Assembly (NCBI GenBank): GCA_018873225.1
Contig: JAEILZ010000010.1
Coordinates: forward strand, 372,001-436,000
Origin: [Phialemoniopsis] sp. UDSM-2020
Lineage: Eukaryota > Ascomycota > Sordariomycetes > Thyridiales > Thyridiaceae
DNA: 64,000 bases
Direction of reading: 5' to 3'
Of the stretch, positions 23,689-35,225 are shown in pieces. The stretch's first letter is position 1; each line of letters opens with the position of its first letter. The notes beneath the pieces are model-generated. The model was not told the origin of the DNA and made no database searches. It worked only from the letters and a program-made list of their open reading frames with translations. The translations under genes and the position numbers were made by a program.

Positions 23689-24288
23689 GATTGTAGATCG
23701 GGATTCAGAAGTCTCTACCAGAGTGTGGCAGATAAGAAAGCGCTGCCCACGCTGGCAAAAGCCTTGTCGTATATGTACTCCGTCATCGTTTGTAGCCAGT
23801 GCTATTTTACGTCCATCGGAATTGTCACATCGTCACTTGTATGGCGCGCTTCAAGAGCTCTAGGTGCGGAAATCAACATCTCGGACGCAGTCGTCCGTGA
23901 AGCACGCACGGCGGGGTTGATATACATTTCTCGCTGTCCTCATTAGTGGACTTTTGCCTCACGGAGTCTTGGGTATCATCGGTCTTTACGGGCGTCGGCG
24001 AAATACCTGCCTTTCCACCATATGACACTAGTGGGCAGGGTTCTAGGATTTGTTCGATGAGTGTAGCATCCGGCCTCGGTCCGAGATCGTCACTGGTCAG
24101 AGATTTCGCTTCTTCAAAATAGACTCAGATGTTCCATTCATAATGACAAATTGTCAAAGAAGCTCAAGCTGATGTAGAACCTTTTTTAATCCTTAACGCC
24201 CGAGTTGCCGTGAGAAATAATCTTGTGCCATCTCCTTGGTCACAACCGTGAAATGTTCTCTGGGGTATCATAAATCATTGACAGACCT
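23689..24288. other. Intergenic region, GH43 promoter and TAF11 3' end
   Basis: 600 bp without a coding frame I can support. It contains the GH43 promoter, read on the minus strand, and the TAF11 terminator. Confidence 0.5.
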
Positions 24289-25432
24289 TCACTTGAAGAT
24301 CTTCCGCCCTCCGGTCTTGGAAGGGAACCTCTCCACGCCGCTGTGCTGCTGAACATGCCACAGACCTTGCAGGCCTGTTGAACTGCCCTGGAGTGACGTC
24401 TTGTATCGCCGCCAAGCCTCGCGCAGGTGGTCAGGACGCAGTGGCCCGCGCGGCGGCTCCTGTAGAATCACCTCTTCCTTCTCGGCCTCCCATGGCCACT
24501 CCTTGGCCTGCTGGTCAAACTTCTCTTTCGCCTCGGGGTTGCGCGTGAGGATCCTGCCCGGGTATTCCACATCGGCCTGCTTCTCATCTCCCACTTCGGA
24601 CCATTCACCCTGAACACGTCGAGCTTGGACGATGAGGTCGGTCAAGAAGTACTTGGTGACGGAGCGGACGGCGGTGACGACAGACGGAGGCACTGATTGC
24701 GACACGGTCGCGTTGACCAACTGAGATACCATAGGTTAGCACACCCTCTCGACTTCAGTAAACATGCGAGCATCCAAGACATCTTACCCGCTTGATGACG
24801 GAGTCTGGCAGCTTCGCAGCACGCCACGCCGAGAAGCGCTCGAACTGGTCGAGATCCATAGCGCTTGCCAGCATGGCTCTTAGTCTCTTCTCTTCCTTTC
24901 GCTCCTCCTCTGTGCGGGTCGCATTGTTCTTAGCCATGTGTTCCTGCATATCTCCCTCTGCCTCGTCGTCCTCTGCCGCCTCGTTCCCAGCGCCGACGTT
25001 ACTCCTGGGTCCGCTGGTGCCGCTCACGGCCGTGGGAGCCCGGCCGCCGGCCACCGAGGGCGTCTGCTCGCGCGCCTTCTCCGCCTTGCTCTTGCGGCCC
25101 CGCTTCTTCTTAGGACGACCCGTGGCGCTGAGCTGGCTGGCGCTGGCACTGACGAGACTCGCCGTGTCCATGTCTACGGACGGCGATCGCGCCGAGAAGG
25201 GCGTGCCGGCCTCGTCTGGAGGGAAGGAGGTCTGTCGCAGCGGGTGGGCGGATCCGACCGAGGCGGCCGACATTATCGAGGCCTTGCGCCGTTTGTTTGC
25301 GGGGGTGGAGCTGCCGTCGGCAGCTGAGCGTTTCTTGGACCCCATGCCGAGAGATGTGTTGATAGCGGGGAGCTCGCGCGATGCGAAAGAGGGAGAGTAG
25401 GAGGGAGGGTGGTTTGGGGGAGGCGAGGCCAT
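24289..25432 (-). CDS. TAF11: Transcription initiation factor TFIID subunit 11 (TAF11)
   Basis: TAF11 pairs with TAF13 through a histone fold within TFIID and contributes to RNA polymerase II pre-initiation. Exon 1 is 25432..24788 (215 codons), the intron 24787..24721 and exon 2 24720..24289, giving 358 aa. The histone-fold domain crosses the splice, with DLDQFERFSAWRAAKLPDS and IKRLVNATVSQSVPPSVV then KYFLTDLIVQARRVQGEW. The region before it is a basic, Ser-rich disordered tail (KKKRGRKSKAEKAR, likely nuclear localisation). The end of exon 2 (about 85 residues) has a conserved-looking RGPLRPDHLREAWRRYK. The ATG at 25432 is chosen as the nearest good start; the frame is open further upstream with other ATGs that would add an unlikely hydrophobic leader. 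Confidence 0.93.
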
Positions 25433-26111
25433 CTTGGGTGGAAGTGCAACCGCAAGTCGGCCACCACTTTTTGGAAGCGAGAAGGTAGGGGCCGAGGGAT
25501 TTTCGATTGTGGTTTGAGTAGAGATTACGCTTCTGTCAGCCCACGGGAGAGAGGAGATGACACCCTCTGTGGGTGAAAAGGGCGCAGCCGAGAAAAGGTT
25601 GAAGTGGAAGATGAGGGAGAGAGAAGGTTTGTGACGCGATTGGTAAAGTTCATGTGATGTCCAGCGATAGGTAGTGTTTGGGTCCAGGGGGGAAACAGTT
25701 GCCCACAGTGCCCCAACTGCGCTGTGCCTGAGGTATTGGAGCACCAGAGAGCAGTGGAACAGTGGGGTAAGCACTGGAAACGAATGCAAGAAAAAGTCAG
25801 AAACCACATTGATGCACCTAACTAGCTCCGATAAGATAAGCCAGAAAAGGCAGGCCGGCGTCATTTTGCAGTGGAGTAAGAATGCGGATAGACATGGAAA
25901 TTTTCGGCCAAACCGCAAAGCTCACAGTGTGACTCGGTCTCCGTCTTGGACTACGCTCCCTCCCTCTCCTCACCTCTGTAAGCACCAATGGGGACATAAA
26001 TCGTTCTGTTTCCGTCCCAATTGACATCCTCAACTCTACACCCTTCTTCGCCTCTTCCCGTCACCCCTCTGACACCAGACTGCCAGGACCGACAGCGCCG
26101 GCCAGCACAGC
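25433..26111. promoter_or_regulatory. Divergent promoter between TAF11 and GTP cyclohydrolase I
   Basis: 680 bp between two divergent start codons. The TAF11 reading frame happens to remain open through much of it, but the sequence lacks coding character. C/T-rich tracts on the plus strand (about 25950-26090) fit a leader for the cyclohydrolase gene. Confidence 0.55.
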
Positions 26112-27148
26112 ATGGTTCAATTCGAGCACTCGGAATCCGAGAGTGGGGCGGCCTCGAAGCCGTCCTCGGTCAACGGCGAGGCCAAGAGGAAGGACGGAGA
26201 GAAGAGCGCCAAGAGCAAGAAGAAGAGCAAGAAGTCGGCCGAGTCTCTGCACCGCTCATCCAAGCGCCGCCACAGCATCAGCAAAGCCGCTCGCGACCCC
26301 AGGGATGAGCCCTCTTCCCCGCCCCCCAAGAAGTCCAAGAAGGACGAGGGCAAGGTGACGCGCTCTCCCAGCCCGGTCATTGACTTTGACGGCCTCAGCC
26401 GGCCCAGTAAGTCTCCAATCGTCCAAGACACACCAATCACAATCCCATTCCTAACTCATGATCAGGCACCGGTACCAGAGCGAGAGCCGAAGAAACCCCC
26501 GAACAAGCTGCGGAGCGGCTCGAGCGGATGCGGGGCGCCGTACGAACACTCCTCGAATGCGTCGGCGAGGACCCCGATCGCGAGGGATTGCTTGATACCC
26601 CGGCTCGATATGCCAAGGCCCTGCTCTTCTTCACACAGGGCTACCAGCAGAACGTACGCGATATCGTCAACAATGCCATCTTCCACGAGGGTCACAACGA
26701 GATGGTGGTCATCAAGGGCATCGAGGTCTTTTCCATGTGCGAGCATCACATGGTCCCATTTACTGGCCAGGTTAGTACATCTTGAGGATTAATCCTTCGT
26801 CTCTCGTCTTGCGATCGAAAGCTAACAGGTGTACTTCAGATGCACATTGGATACATCCCCTCTCACTCCGTTATCGGCCTCTCGAAGCTCCCCCGAATCG
26901 CCGAGATGTTCAGCAGGCGCCTGCAGATCCAAGAACGCCTCACAAAGGAGGTGGCCAACGCCATCATGGAAATTCTGCAACCGCAGGGCGTCGCCGTCGT
27001 CATGGAGTCGTCTCATCTCTGCATGGTTATGCGCGGTGTCGAAAAATCGAGCGCCACCACCATCACCAGCTGCGTGCTGGGTTGCTTTGAGCGCAAGGAG
27101 AAGACGAGGAACGAGTTTCTTTCGCTCGTCGGCCTGAACAGGCGCTAA
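26112..27148 (+). CDS. FOL2: GTP cyclohydrolase I
   Basis: Converts GTP to dihydroneopterin triphosphate, the first step of folate and tetrahydropterin synthesis. Exons 26112..26406, 26466..26770 and 26840..27148 give 302 aa. The catalytic core begins near residue 112 ([20 protein letters not shown]). The zinc ligands Cys and His are seen in SMCEHHMVP (about 190), and the third Cys in [10 protein letters not shown] (about 260). [14 protein letters not shown] is intact. The first 100 residues are a Lys/Ser-rich, probably disordered extension with runs such as [12 protein letters not shown]; fungal enzymes often carry such a tail. The third exon starts exactly at MHIGYIPS, in the right phase. 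Confidence 0.96.
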
Positions 27149-27927
27149 AGTTCTTTTTATTACGAAAATGCATACGAACACTCGCTAAAGAGCCAGGCCA
27201 TTTGGGGGGGCTTTGCATTTTGTTTTCACAGGCGTTTTACTGGATATCATGATACGAAAGCATATCATATTGGGTTGATCTGGGTTTCAACAATACCTCG
27301 AATCTGCAAAGATGGCATTGGCGTTTTGTGGGCTCAACACCGCATTTATCGAGGCAAGGGGCGGGAGGATCAAAGAGTCATTTATTCAGCAGGCCCCAAC
27401 GGCCGACCTAGAGTCAGGGGTCATCATCTTCAACACACACATTCAACACAGAGATACCACGGGTCCCCACGCGGACTAGACAGTGGTATGATGATTACGC
27501 AAGAACAAAAGCTAGATTTTGTCCAACAGTCCCGTATTTGTGACCTCTTAATTGAAACTCTTCGTGCCGACGGCTCACTTCATGTAACCTTGACAAGGGG
27601 GTGATCAGAACATATAGTTCCTCATTATACGACTGTGGGACAGGATTACTTGAGTGATCAATATATAGCATTGCTTTTGGACGTTTATGTACGGCATTAG
27701 AGCAAAGCAAAGTCGGCGCAGTAAAAATGCACAAAAATCCCTAACGACAAAGCGTGACCGTGGTCCCCAAAAATAGCAATGCTCAAGGTCGCCCCCGAGC
27801 CACATGAACGCCATATGCCTTTCAAACGCCTTTACCAGCCAAGATCATAACAAAACCAGCCGCCATTTCTTCGTCCCTCATTCATATCCAATCCCGTAAC
27901 AGCCATTCCAATTCGTATTCAAGACAA
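27149..27927. other. Convergent 3' region
   Basis: About 780 bp between two convergent genes, longer than needed for two 3' UTRs. Short frames occur but none has coding character. I see nothing else in it. Confidence 0.5.
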
Positions 27928-29377
27928 TCAAGCCACGACCTCGACAGCCGGAAGCTCCTCTACCATGGGCTTGGGCGTGGCCGGAGCCAAGGGCTCAGCC
28001 TCGTCTCTTGCGCTACCGCTCTCCCACAGATCGAAACTCTCTCCCGTGCCCTCGATGGGTTCCAGGAGAGCCGCCTTGGCGGCCGGCTCTTCCCTGTGGT
28101 CCATCAGGCTTTCGACCGTCGGCTCTTGCTCCTTCTTCTCGCTGGCGAGCTCGATCTCCGGTGCAAATGCATAGTTGTCATCTGCCACGGACGCCTGCTT
28201 CTCCGGGGCTTGCTTCTCCTCCTCGGCGCCCTCCTCGTCGTCAACAATGACGACGACGGAAGACTCGTCGCAGCCCTCGGCATAGAAATCAGCTGCATTC
28301 AGCTGCGACAGAGGGTCCCGGGCTTTTTCGACGATCATGTCGTCGATCGAAGTTCCGGCCGCAGCTCGGGCACTAGCAGCCCTCGAGGTCTGGCTAACGT
28401 CGTCCGCGGGCGGGATGTTCTCCTTGTCACGGCCCTCGTCGCGTTCCCTGCGCGCCTTTTGCTCCGACTCCTCATCGCTCGAGATGTCGAGGACGCAGGT
28501 GCTGTGCTGCAGAAGGTTGGTCATCTCCTGCTCGGGCGTGTCCTCGTGGATATCGAAGAACCAGTCCGACTTGGCGCCAGACTCGTTGAGCGAGTCCAGA
28601 GACGACGAGGCGGCGGTGGAGCGCGAGGCATAGCTGGGGATGGTGCCCTTCAGGGCAGCATCGAGTGAGAAAGGAGCGGCGGCGGAGAGCTTGAAGGACG
28701 GAGGGTCAACACGGCCAAAGGAGGAGCCTGTGCGGCGGCGGTTGTTGGAGAGGATGCCGACCCGCTTGCTGCCGCGGGTGGGGGAGCGGCCAGCCGGAGC
28801 CGAGAGGGGAGTAGACTTGGTGACACTGGTGTTGAGCTTGGCGGCAGGCGACTTGGGCTGCAGGAACGTGCGAGAACGAGGTGCGGTGGCGGACTTGGAC
28901 GGGCTGGTGAGAGAGAAGAGCGAGCTCCTCGGAGTGGCAGTCTGGACAGGGGCGGCCTTGGTGAGAACAAATGACGAAGGCTTGAACAAGTCGTTGGAGA
29001 AGCTGTCAACACCCTTGGACCTCTTGGAGAAGAGGGCCGGGTCGACGTTCTCCGAGTCGTCGACCTCGACAGACTCGGCAGCCTTGCGCTTCACCGACGA
29101 AGAAGGAGAGATAGCTAAATGCACATGCCGTTTAGTCCGAAGTTATCTTGTAAGGGTAGTGAAACAGGCGAGTTCACGATGGAAGGGCAGAAGTGGACGT
29201 ATGCACAGTACAAGAGGGAGAAGAAGACAAGGTGACAAAACGGCAAAGTCAAATGGAGTGCTAGTGCCAGTTCTGGGACGCAATCGACATACCATTCTGT
29301 CTGTTCTTGAGGCTGGTGAGGTTCTGGAGACGAGTGCCGTCCAGAGGAGCAAAGGGTTGACGGGTGACAGCGGCCAT
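27928..29377 (-). CDS. Glu-rich, probably nuclear protein with a KEN box, function unknown
   Basis: Exon 1 is 29377..29293 (28 codons plus one base), the intron 29292..29115 (178 bp, long for this window) and exon 2 29114..27928, giving 423 aa. The short first exon encodes a compact motif, RQPFAPLDGTRLQNLTSL. Exon 2 starts with SVKRKAAESVEVDDSENVDP and then a long Ser/Thr/Pro- and Lys/Arg-rich region. A KEN box stands at residues 259-261 in DKENIPPADD (28417-28425), the consensus degradation signal read by APC/C-Cdh1. DWFFDIHEDTPEQEM is the most ordered-looking segment. The second half is strongly acidic. No enzyme domain is visible. The KEN box suggests cell-cycle-regulated turnover; this is inference. 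Confidence 0.8.
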
Positions 29378-32300
29378 CGCGAGTGGATAGGCGCTGCCGA
29401 TCACGTAGCTGGTCTTTTGGAGGTTCTGTATATGTCTTGCCTCGCTGTGTTTATTTGTTTTCCTGTTGGGCTGTGATGATCTGCCGTCTAGAGACTATTG
29501 CACCAGTGCAACAATGACGAGAACGGTGGAGGGCAGAAGGAAGAGAGAGAGAGGAATGGTGGCAGAGGTGTGTGTGGGAGCGGAGGTGGTATTTCTTATG
29601 GCTCGGATTGGGCTGTGGCCGCCGAAAAGGGTCGATCGGCCGAATGAGGACGGTCTCAGTGAGGTCGGCCCACGACGTGTTTGAAGCGTCAGATAGGTCC
29701 GGCACGGTGGTGGAGAGGCGACAGGATCAGCGACACCGTCTTTACCAAGCCAGATCGCGAGTCCCGTTTGAGGAAGATGAGGCAGCTAGAGCAGGTGGTT
29801 TGACGTGAGTGGCAAGACTTGTGAGGTCAGGATATGAGAGAGAAGAAGCCTGAGGGAAGAGAGATGGACGGACAAGGCCCGGGAGGAGGGGAAATGAATC
29901 AATCGAATGGCGCTCACGCGGTCGGGCCTCTGACGGGGTTGGATGCAGGAGACAAGACGTGCTGGAGCGTGGTAAAACCTCTGTACGCGTGAAAGTGGTT
30001 TGGCGTTTCCAAGGGAGGGAAGTGAGTGTGTAAAGTGAAATGGGATCCACCGGGCAGAGACCCATGTACCCAACGCGCTACCAATCACGGAAAGGGGGCA
30101 ATTAAAGATCAAAAGTCGCGGTGCGGTGGTCCAGTCGCGATAGGTACAAGCAGATTTTACCAGGTGTGGGTGGGCTTTTTGATGCGCAAAGTTGTGGGTT
30201 CTCTTCTTTTTTCCTGGCTTGGCTTCCTTTTTCCTTGCTCGCTAATGGGGCAGGATCTCGACTCCCATTGGAACATCTGGAGCTGTCTTGATCATCTAGA
30301 TGGAGCTCTGAGAGCTTGGACTTGTTGAGGGAGCTTGGATCACAGCTTGCCCGGCTTGCCCGATGACGAGAGGGAGGATAACAAAGAGCTTCTTCTTCTT
30401 GCCGACTCCTCCCCCAATGTCTCGCTTTAGCGGGAGATCGTTAGGAGATCATTACAACCCAATGGATCTGACATCTATCAACCCCAATTGCCGATTTTTT
30501 TTTCTTTCCCTCCCTCGCCATCCCTTGGATCGGGGCAAATGGTCCCATCTCTACATACTCTCTGAAGTACGTACCAAATGGCTTATCATGCTGGCCGGGC
30601 GGGCGTCAAGAGAAACAGGCGACAATGCAGGATTTCGCTGTCCGACGGGGATTGGCCAAAGTATGCCTCGAAATGGGTTGCACTGCCCTGCTTTGTGCAG
30701 CCTACGACGTGCATACAAAGCTGACAATGGCAAGGATCCTGGGGTCTACTGGGCAGTTCCGGTCAATGCACTTATGCAGGAGGCCCTTTTTCTTTCCTCT
30801 TTTTTCGCCAATCTGACTGGTAAGAGGGCGGGGTTTCAACCCAAAAAGTGGGAAGGCACCAATCAACGCGTCGGACGGTTCAGCGGCGCGTTCCCGAGCA
30901 AGGAAGGGGGAAGGGACGAGCCACCTCCAGGGTGCACCAGTCCCCACGCGTACCTGACCTGGTGGGCTTCCAGTGGGTGAGTGGGTGAGTGGGCAATCAA
31001 GGCAGACTTTAGGGCGCCCCACTGCACTAAATCGGGCGAGAGAGCTCTGCACTCCATAGGGCCAAGAGGGCCTGGAGAAGCCTGGAGAGCTTGAGGACAA
31101 TCAATTGATCACCTGGACTCCACCGCTGCGTTCCTGTCAAGTTGTCGGCTGGAATGGCTTCAGACCCTTTGGAACCACTCAAGCGCGCATCTTGGACCCC
31201 CAGCCATTGGGTATGTGATCTTCTCATCCAGCCATACCGTGGTTCTTTGCGGATTCCCTCGCCATCTAGCGATTATTTGCTCAACATCCCAATTGACATC
31301 CCATCATGGCACGGCTGGCTGTTGCCATCGTTGAAGCGTCCGTGGTTCCGAGAGCGACGGCACACGACTTATCGCAACAAGGTCGTTAGCTGTTCTTCAA
31401 CGTCACACAAGCAACGACCCCGGCGGTGGTAGTGGTGGTGATCTGAGACATGCCTAGTCCTTATGGCTGTCTAGCTCTACCGTCACGATCTACCTCTCTG
31501 CGATTCTCTCTCTGTTCGAGGCCAATCTTAATCTCACAGCTGGAATGGGTGATGCACTCATGATCGAGTTCTCCGCCTCCTCCATTGCACAGATTGCACC
31601 CCTTTGGTGGCCTCAGGCGTCTGGTCAGCAGCTTGGATGATGTGAGCCAGAGGCAATTCCTCGACGACTGACGACCGGACAAGCCGTGATTGCCGTCTGG
31701 CTGCTCCACAGGCGCGCGGTCGCGTTGGATGCGGCCACTCGCTCTCCGTCACACTCGATGCCATCCGCCGCTCCATGCACCTCCGCCGCTCGTCATGCCA
31801 TGCCATCGATTGGCTCCGAGGCCCTCGCTGACAAGTGCACCACAGTGGACGAGCCACAAGAGGAGCTTGTCGGCAAAGGGAAAAGGCTAGGCCAACCCAA
31901 CATCGTCATGTTCGCTTGTTGGTCGCCGTGTCCGGCTGGTCGGAGGCGAAGTCTCGGCCATGTTGGCCATGCCATGATGATGAAAGGCTCCAGGCAATCG
32001 TCGTCATTCCGGTCGATCACGGCCGCCAGTCTTGCCTCTCGCGGCATCCCTTCCGTACACCTGCGTTCCAGAGATGAGGTGCTTCTCAGACACTCTAACC
32101 TGTGGCACGGCCCAGTACGTCAGTACCACGGTTGATCGTGACGTTGTTTCTTTGGTCCAATATTGCCGCCTGCGCCATCGTCCTTAGACGAACCAACCCT
32201 TCGGACATCGTTGCTAACCACCTTCCCCATCCCAACTCCTATCCGCTGTCTCTCGACGTTCCAGTGCCATGCGAACGATGTGTCTTCCTCACGTGAGATC

Positions 32301-34003
32301 CGTATGACATGATCCAGCGCTTTCCTAATGCTCATGCACGTGACGGTTTCGATGTTGAAATACATGAATGCGGGTCTGCGCATGACATGACCGGTATCGC
32401 GTACATTGGAGTTTTGCACTCCTGTCTCAGTCGTGCGATCGGTACAATTCTTTCAAGTTTCGAGATGCCGTTTTGCAATGCTCAACATCTGGGCCTGCAA
32501 TTCGAAAACTTGTTCGTCGAGCCAAGTGTCATGGTTTTGGAATACCTAGATTCCCCTTTGGGATAGACTCCAGATGTTTGATCAGAAGTGATGTTTGCCC
32601 TTCGTGCCGAATCGTGACTGTACCTCCACCATCACGATTACATTCACAACGTCCTTCTGATGCTGGATCATGTCAAGCAGCAGTCAGACATGTTCGCATG
32701 CTATGAAGAGCACTCCTTCTTATTGTCATCGGAATTAGGAGGGTGCCGTTCTTGTATTGCAGCAACGTCGCGTTTTCCAGGAGCGGGGACTGGGAGACAA
32801 GATGAGACCATGGCATCAATGATCAACGGATTCAGTGTTCAGACAACTGGCCTTCTCCCGCTCTGCATCCCTCTTACGTACAAATGCAAGCTCTGCAAAC
32901 AGAGAGGTTCAATGGTGTGAGGCTCATGTCATGTCAAGAGATTGAGGTGGGCATCTCGGTTCCCCGACACGCGGAACGGGGCCCGTTGCGAACCACCGAC
33001 TGGGGCTTTGGCTTCCCTTTGGCCGGTCGGCGGCTTCGGGACCCCACTCAAACACACCACAACACCACCACAACCCCAGGTTATCCTCTGAAGCTTCCGT
33101 TAGCCCTCCTACCACCATAGTAATTCTGGTCCGCACGCTACTGACAAAGGACCAGTCACTTCGGTCCCTCCGTCAGGCCTTGACTCGTAAGCGACATTAG
33201 CTCCGGCATTTGGCGGGGGCCAGATGTCTTGACTGTGCCTTTCACCATCCTTTGATGCATCTCCCCTATTGAAATCGCCCCAGAGTGTCGTGGCTGAAGC
33301 CTGTCAGATCTCTCACCGTCACTGGGGGTCTACTTTGTAGGATAAACAACCTCGACACGAGGCAGCTAGCGGCAGCTCGAGTCGTAGAACATCATCGGTC
33401 GAATAAGCTATGCGGCTTTGACCGTTTCCATTGGGTCTGAGATCCCCACAATCTACAATAGCTCTGGGTTGAGGAAGTGTGGTCTGATGCGTTGCTACAT
33501 GCAAATGACCTGGGGTGCAGTGGCATCAGCATGTCCCCTGGCCTAAGGGTCATCACATCAAAGCCTCCTTCTCCCCGGCATACCCACTTTGGCGCCCATG
33601 GGGAGGAGGAAAGGCAAGTCATGTCATCTCAACATCGGTTTGCTAGCCGCGTACCTACAGGTCTGCAATATCGAGTGCTGCAATGCCTGTCTGCTCTTAA
33701 CAACGATTATTTTTCGTGATACATTGTCTCGCCTTAGTCCCAACAGTCCCCAACTGCTGCTTCCCCGCAGAGTTTCAATTAGGTCCCGTCTTTTTGTAAG
33801 ACTAGTCCCACGGGGCAGAGGAGGCTTTTATTAGCCTGGGTCTGGTCTGGGAATATAAGAACAAGGCTGGAGACAGATGGTATGATGTCCACGTCTCCCC
33901 CGACATTCTCTTCTCAACTCAACCTCAACTTCAATCCCAATAGATAACAGTCCTTGCATAGCTGTGTTCTAGAATTCGACCTACAACTTGACTCCTCGGC
34001 ACG
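29378..34003. other. 4.6-kb region without a supportable gene
   Basis: The largest gene-free interval of the window. Open frames up to about 205 codons (30363-30980 plus) exist, but none shows a domain, plausible composition or a workable exon chain. GTGAGTGGGTGAGTGGG is a small tandem near 30975. The left end is the promoter and leader of the KEN-box gene; the right end is the promoter of the transporter gene. It could hide a non-coding RNA or a divergent small gene. Confidence 0.4.
33853..33860 (+). promoter_or_regulatory. TATA-like element of the Ato transporter gene
   Basis: ATATAAGA lies about 150 nt upstream of the start codon at 34004. Two tiny ATG frames follow it before the main start (33877-33885 and 33882-33947). 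Whether they are in the transcript depends on the start site. Confidence 0.4.
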
Positions 34004-35225
34004 ATGACCACCACCCAGGTAGAGCACGATGGCCGGTATATGAATAACAACCATAACGCAATGCCCAATTACATGGATGGCAAGGTGGAAAGCAATGATG
34101 ATGCCCTCCGCCGCATCCGGACTGCCGGCGCCATCTCCTTGTCGCCCGAGCTGTTCGAGAAGCTGTACCTCTCTCCACAGAACGCCGTCAAGGGAGATCT
34201 AAGAAAGACCTTTGGTAACCCGACGCCAATGTACGTATGATCTTCTCCGGCTCTTTATCTGAGCAGTGCCATTCAAAGATACAATTTCACTGCTTTAATC
34301 GAGTTCAAAAAATGGGCTAACAAGTAGAAAAATACAGTGCCATGATCGGTTTCCTGGTTTGCCTCACGCCATTGTCTTGTCAGCTCATGGGTTGGCGTGG
34401 AAGTGGCGGGAGCGGTATTGCTACAGTGTAAGTTGGACTGTCCGAAGATTGTCCCTCCATGTTGCACACAAGAAGAATGAATAGAGAAACTGATCCAATG
34501 CTATGACAGCGGTGCTACCTGGTTCATGGGCGGTCTCCTCTTGCTCCTCGGTGGCTTGCTTGAGTGGATCCTCGGCAACACCTTCCCAGCAGTCGTCTTC
34601 TGTTCCTTTGGCGGCTTCTACCTCGCCTTCGCAGCCACTTTGACGGAGAGTTTTGGGGCATATGCAGCTTATGCACCAACAGGGTCACCTGCTGCTAGTG
34701 GGCTAGCTACCACAGGGTTCAACGCTGGATTTGGTCAGTATACACCTTCATTCCTATTCAAAAGATAAGGCATCGCCGAGGCTCAAGGTCGGAACTAATC
34801 AGCATGTCAAACACAGGATTCTTCATGTTGTGGATGGGTTTCATGTGCCTGATCTACCTCATCTGTGCCCTGCGGACCAACGTCTGCTTTGTTGTCATCT
34901 TCTTGACCCTTCTGTGTGCCTTTGGCTGCCTGACTGGGGCATACTGGTCCCTCGGCGAGGACTACACTGGCAAGGCTGCGTATGCAGGCAATCTTATTAT
35001 TGTAAGTTTACTCTCCTGCCCCTGCGGCGTTCACTCGAGATACTTACAGGACTGGGTTTACAGGCAGCGGGTGCGTTCCTCTTTGTGGCCTGTGTCTCGG
35101 GCTGGTGGATCTTCTTCGCCGTCATGCTCGAGGCTCTCGACTTCCCGTTCCAGGTGCCGGTCGGCGACCTCAGCACTGTTATTGTTGGCCGCAAGGCTCG
35201 CCAAGAACGAAAAGGCGAGGTATAA
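34004..35225 (+). CDS. GPR1/FUN34/YaaH (AceTr) acetate or ammonium transporter
   Basis: Plasma-membrane protein of the Ato family, linked to acetate uptake and ammonium export. Five exons, 34004..34230, 34338..34427, 34510..34733, 34817..35001 and 35064..35225, give 295 aa. After a polar N-terminus of about 70 residues, the family signature (usually NPAPLGL) appears as NPTPIAMIGF at the first splice. Six hydrophobic segments follow, including ATWFMGGLLLLLGGLLEWIL, VVFCSFGGFYLAFAATL, FFMLWMGFMCLIYLICAL and CFVVIFLTLLCAFGCLTGAY. The C-terminus is short and basic (GRKARQERKGEV). The variant signature may alter substrate selectivity. Substrate cannot be fixed from sequence. Confidence 0.92.

Noticed and set aside
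28640..29476. 278-codon plus-strand open frame
   Set aside because: Antisense to both exons and the intron of the KEN-box gene; no domain.
30363..30980. 205-codon plus-strand open frame in the gene-poor gap
   Set aside because: No recognisable domain, mixed composition and overlapping frames on the other strand. Kept only as part of the gap description.
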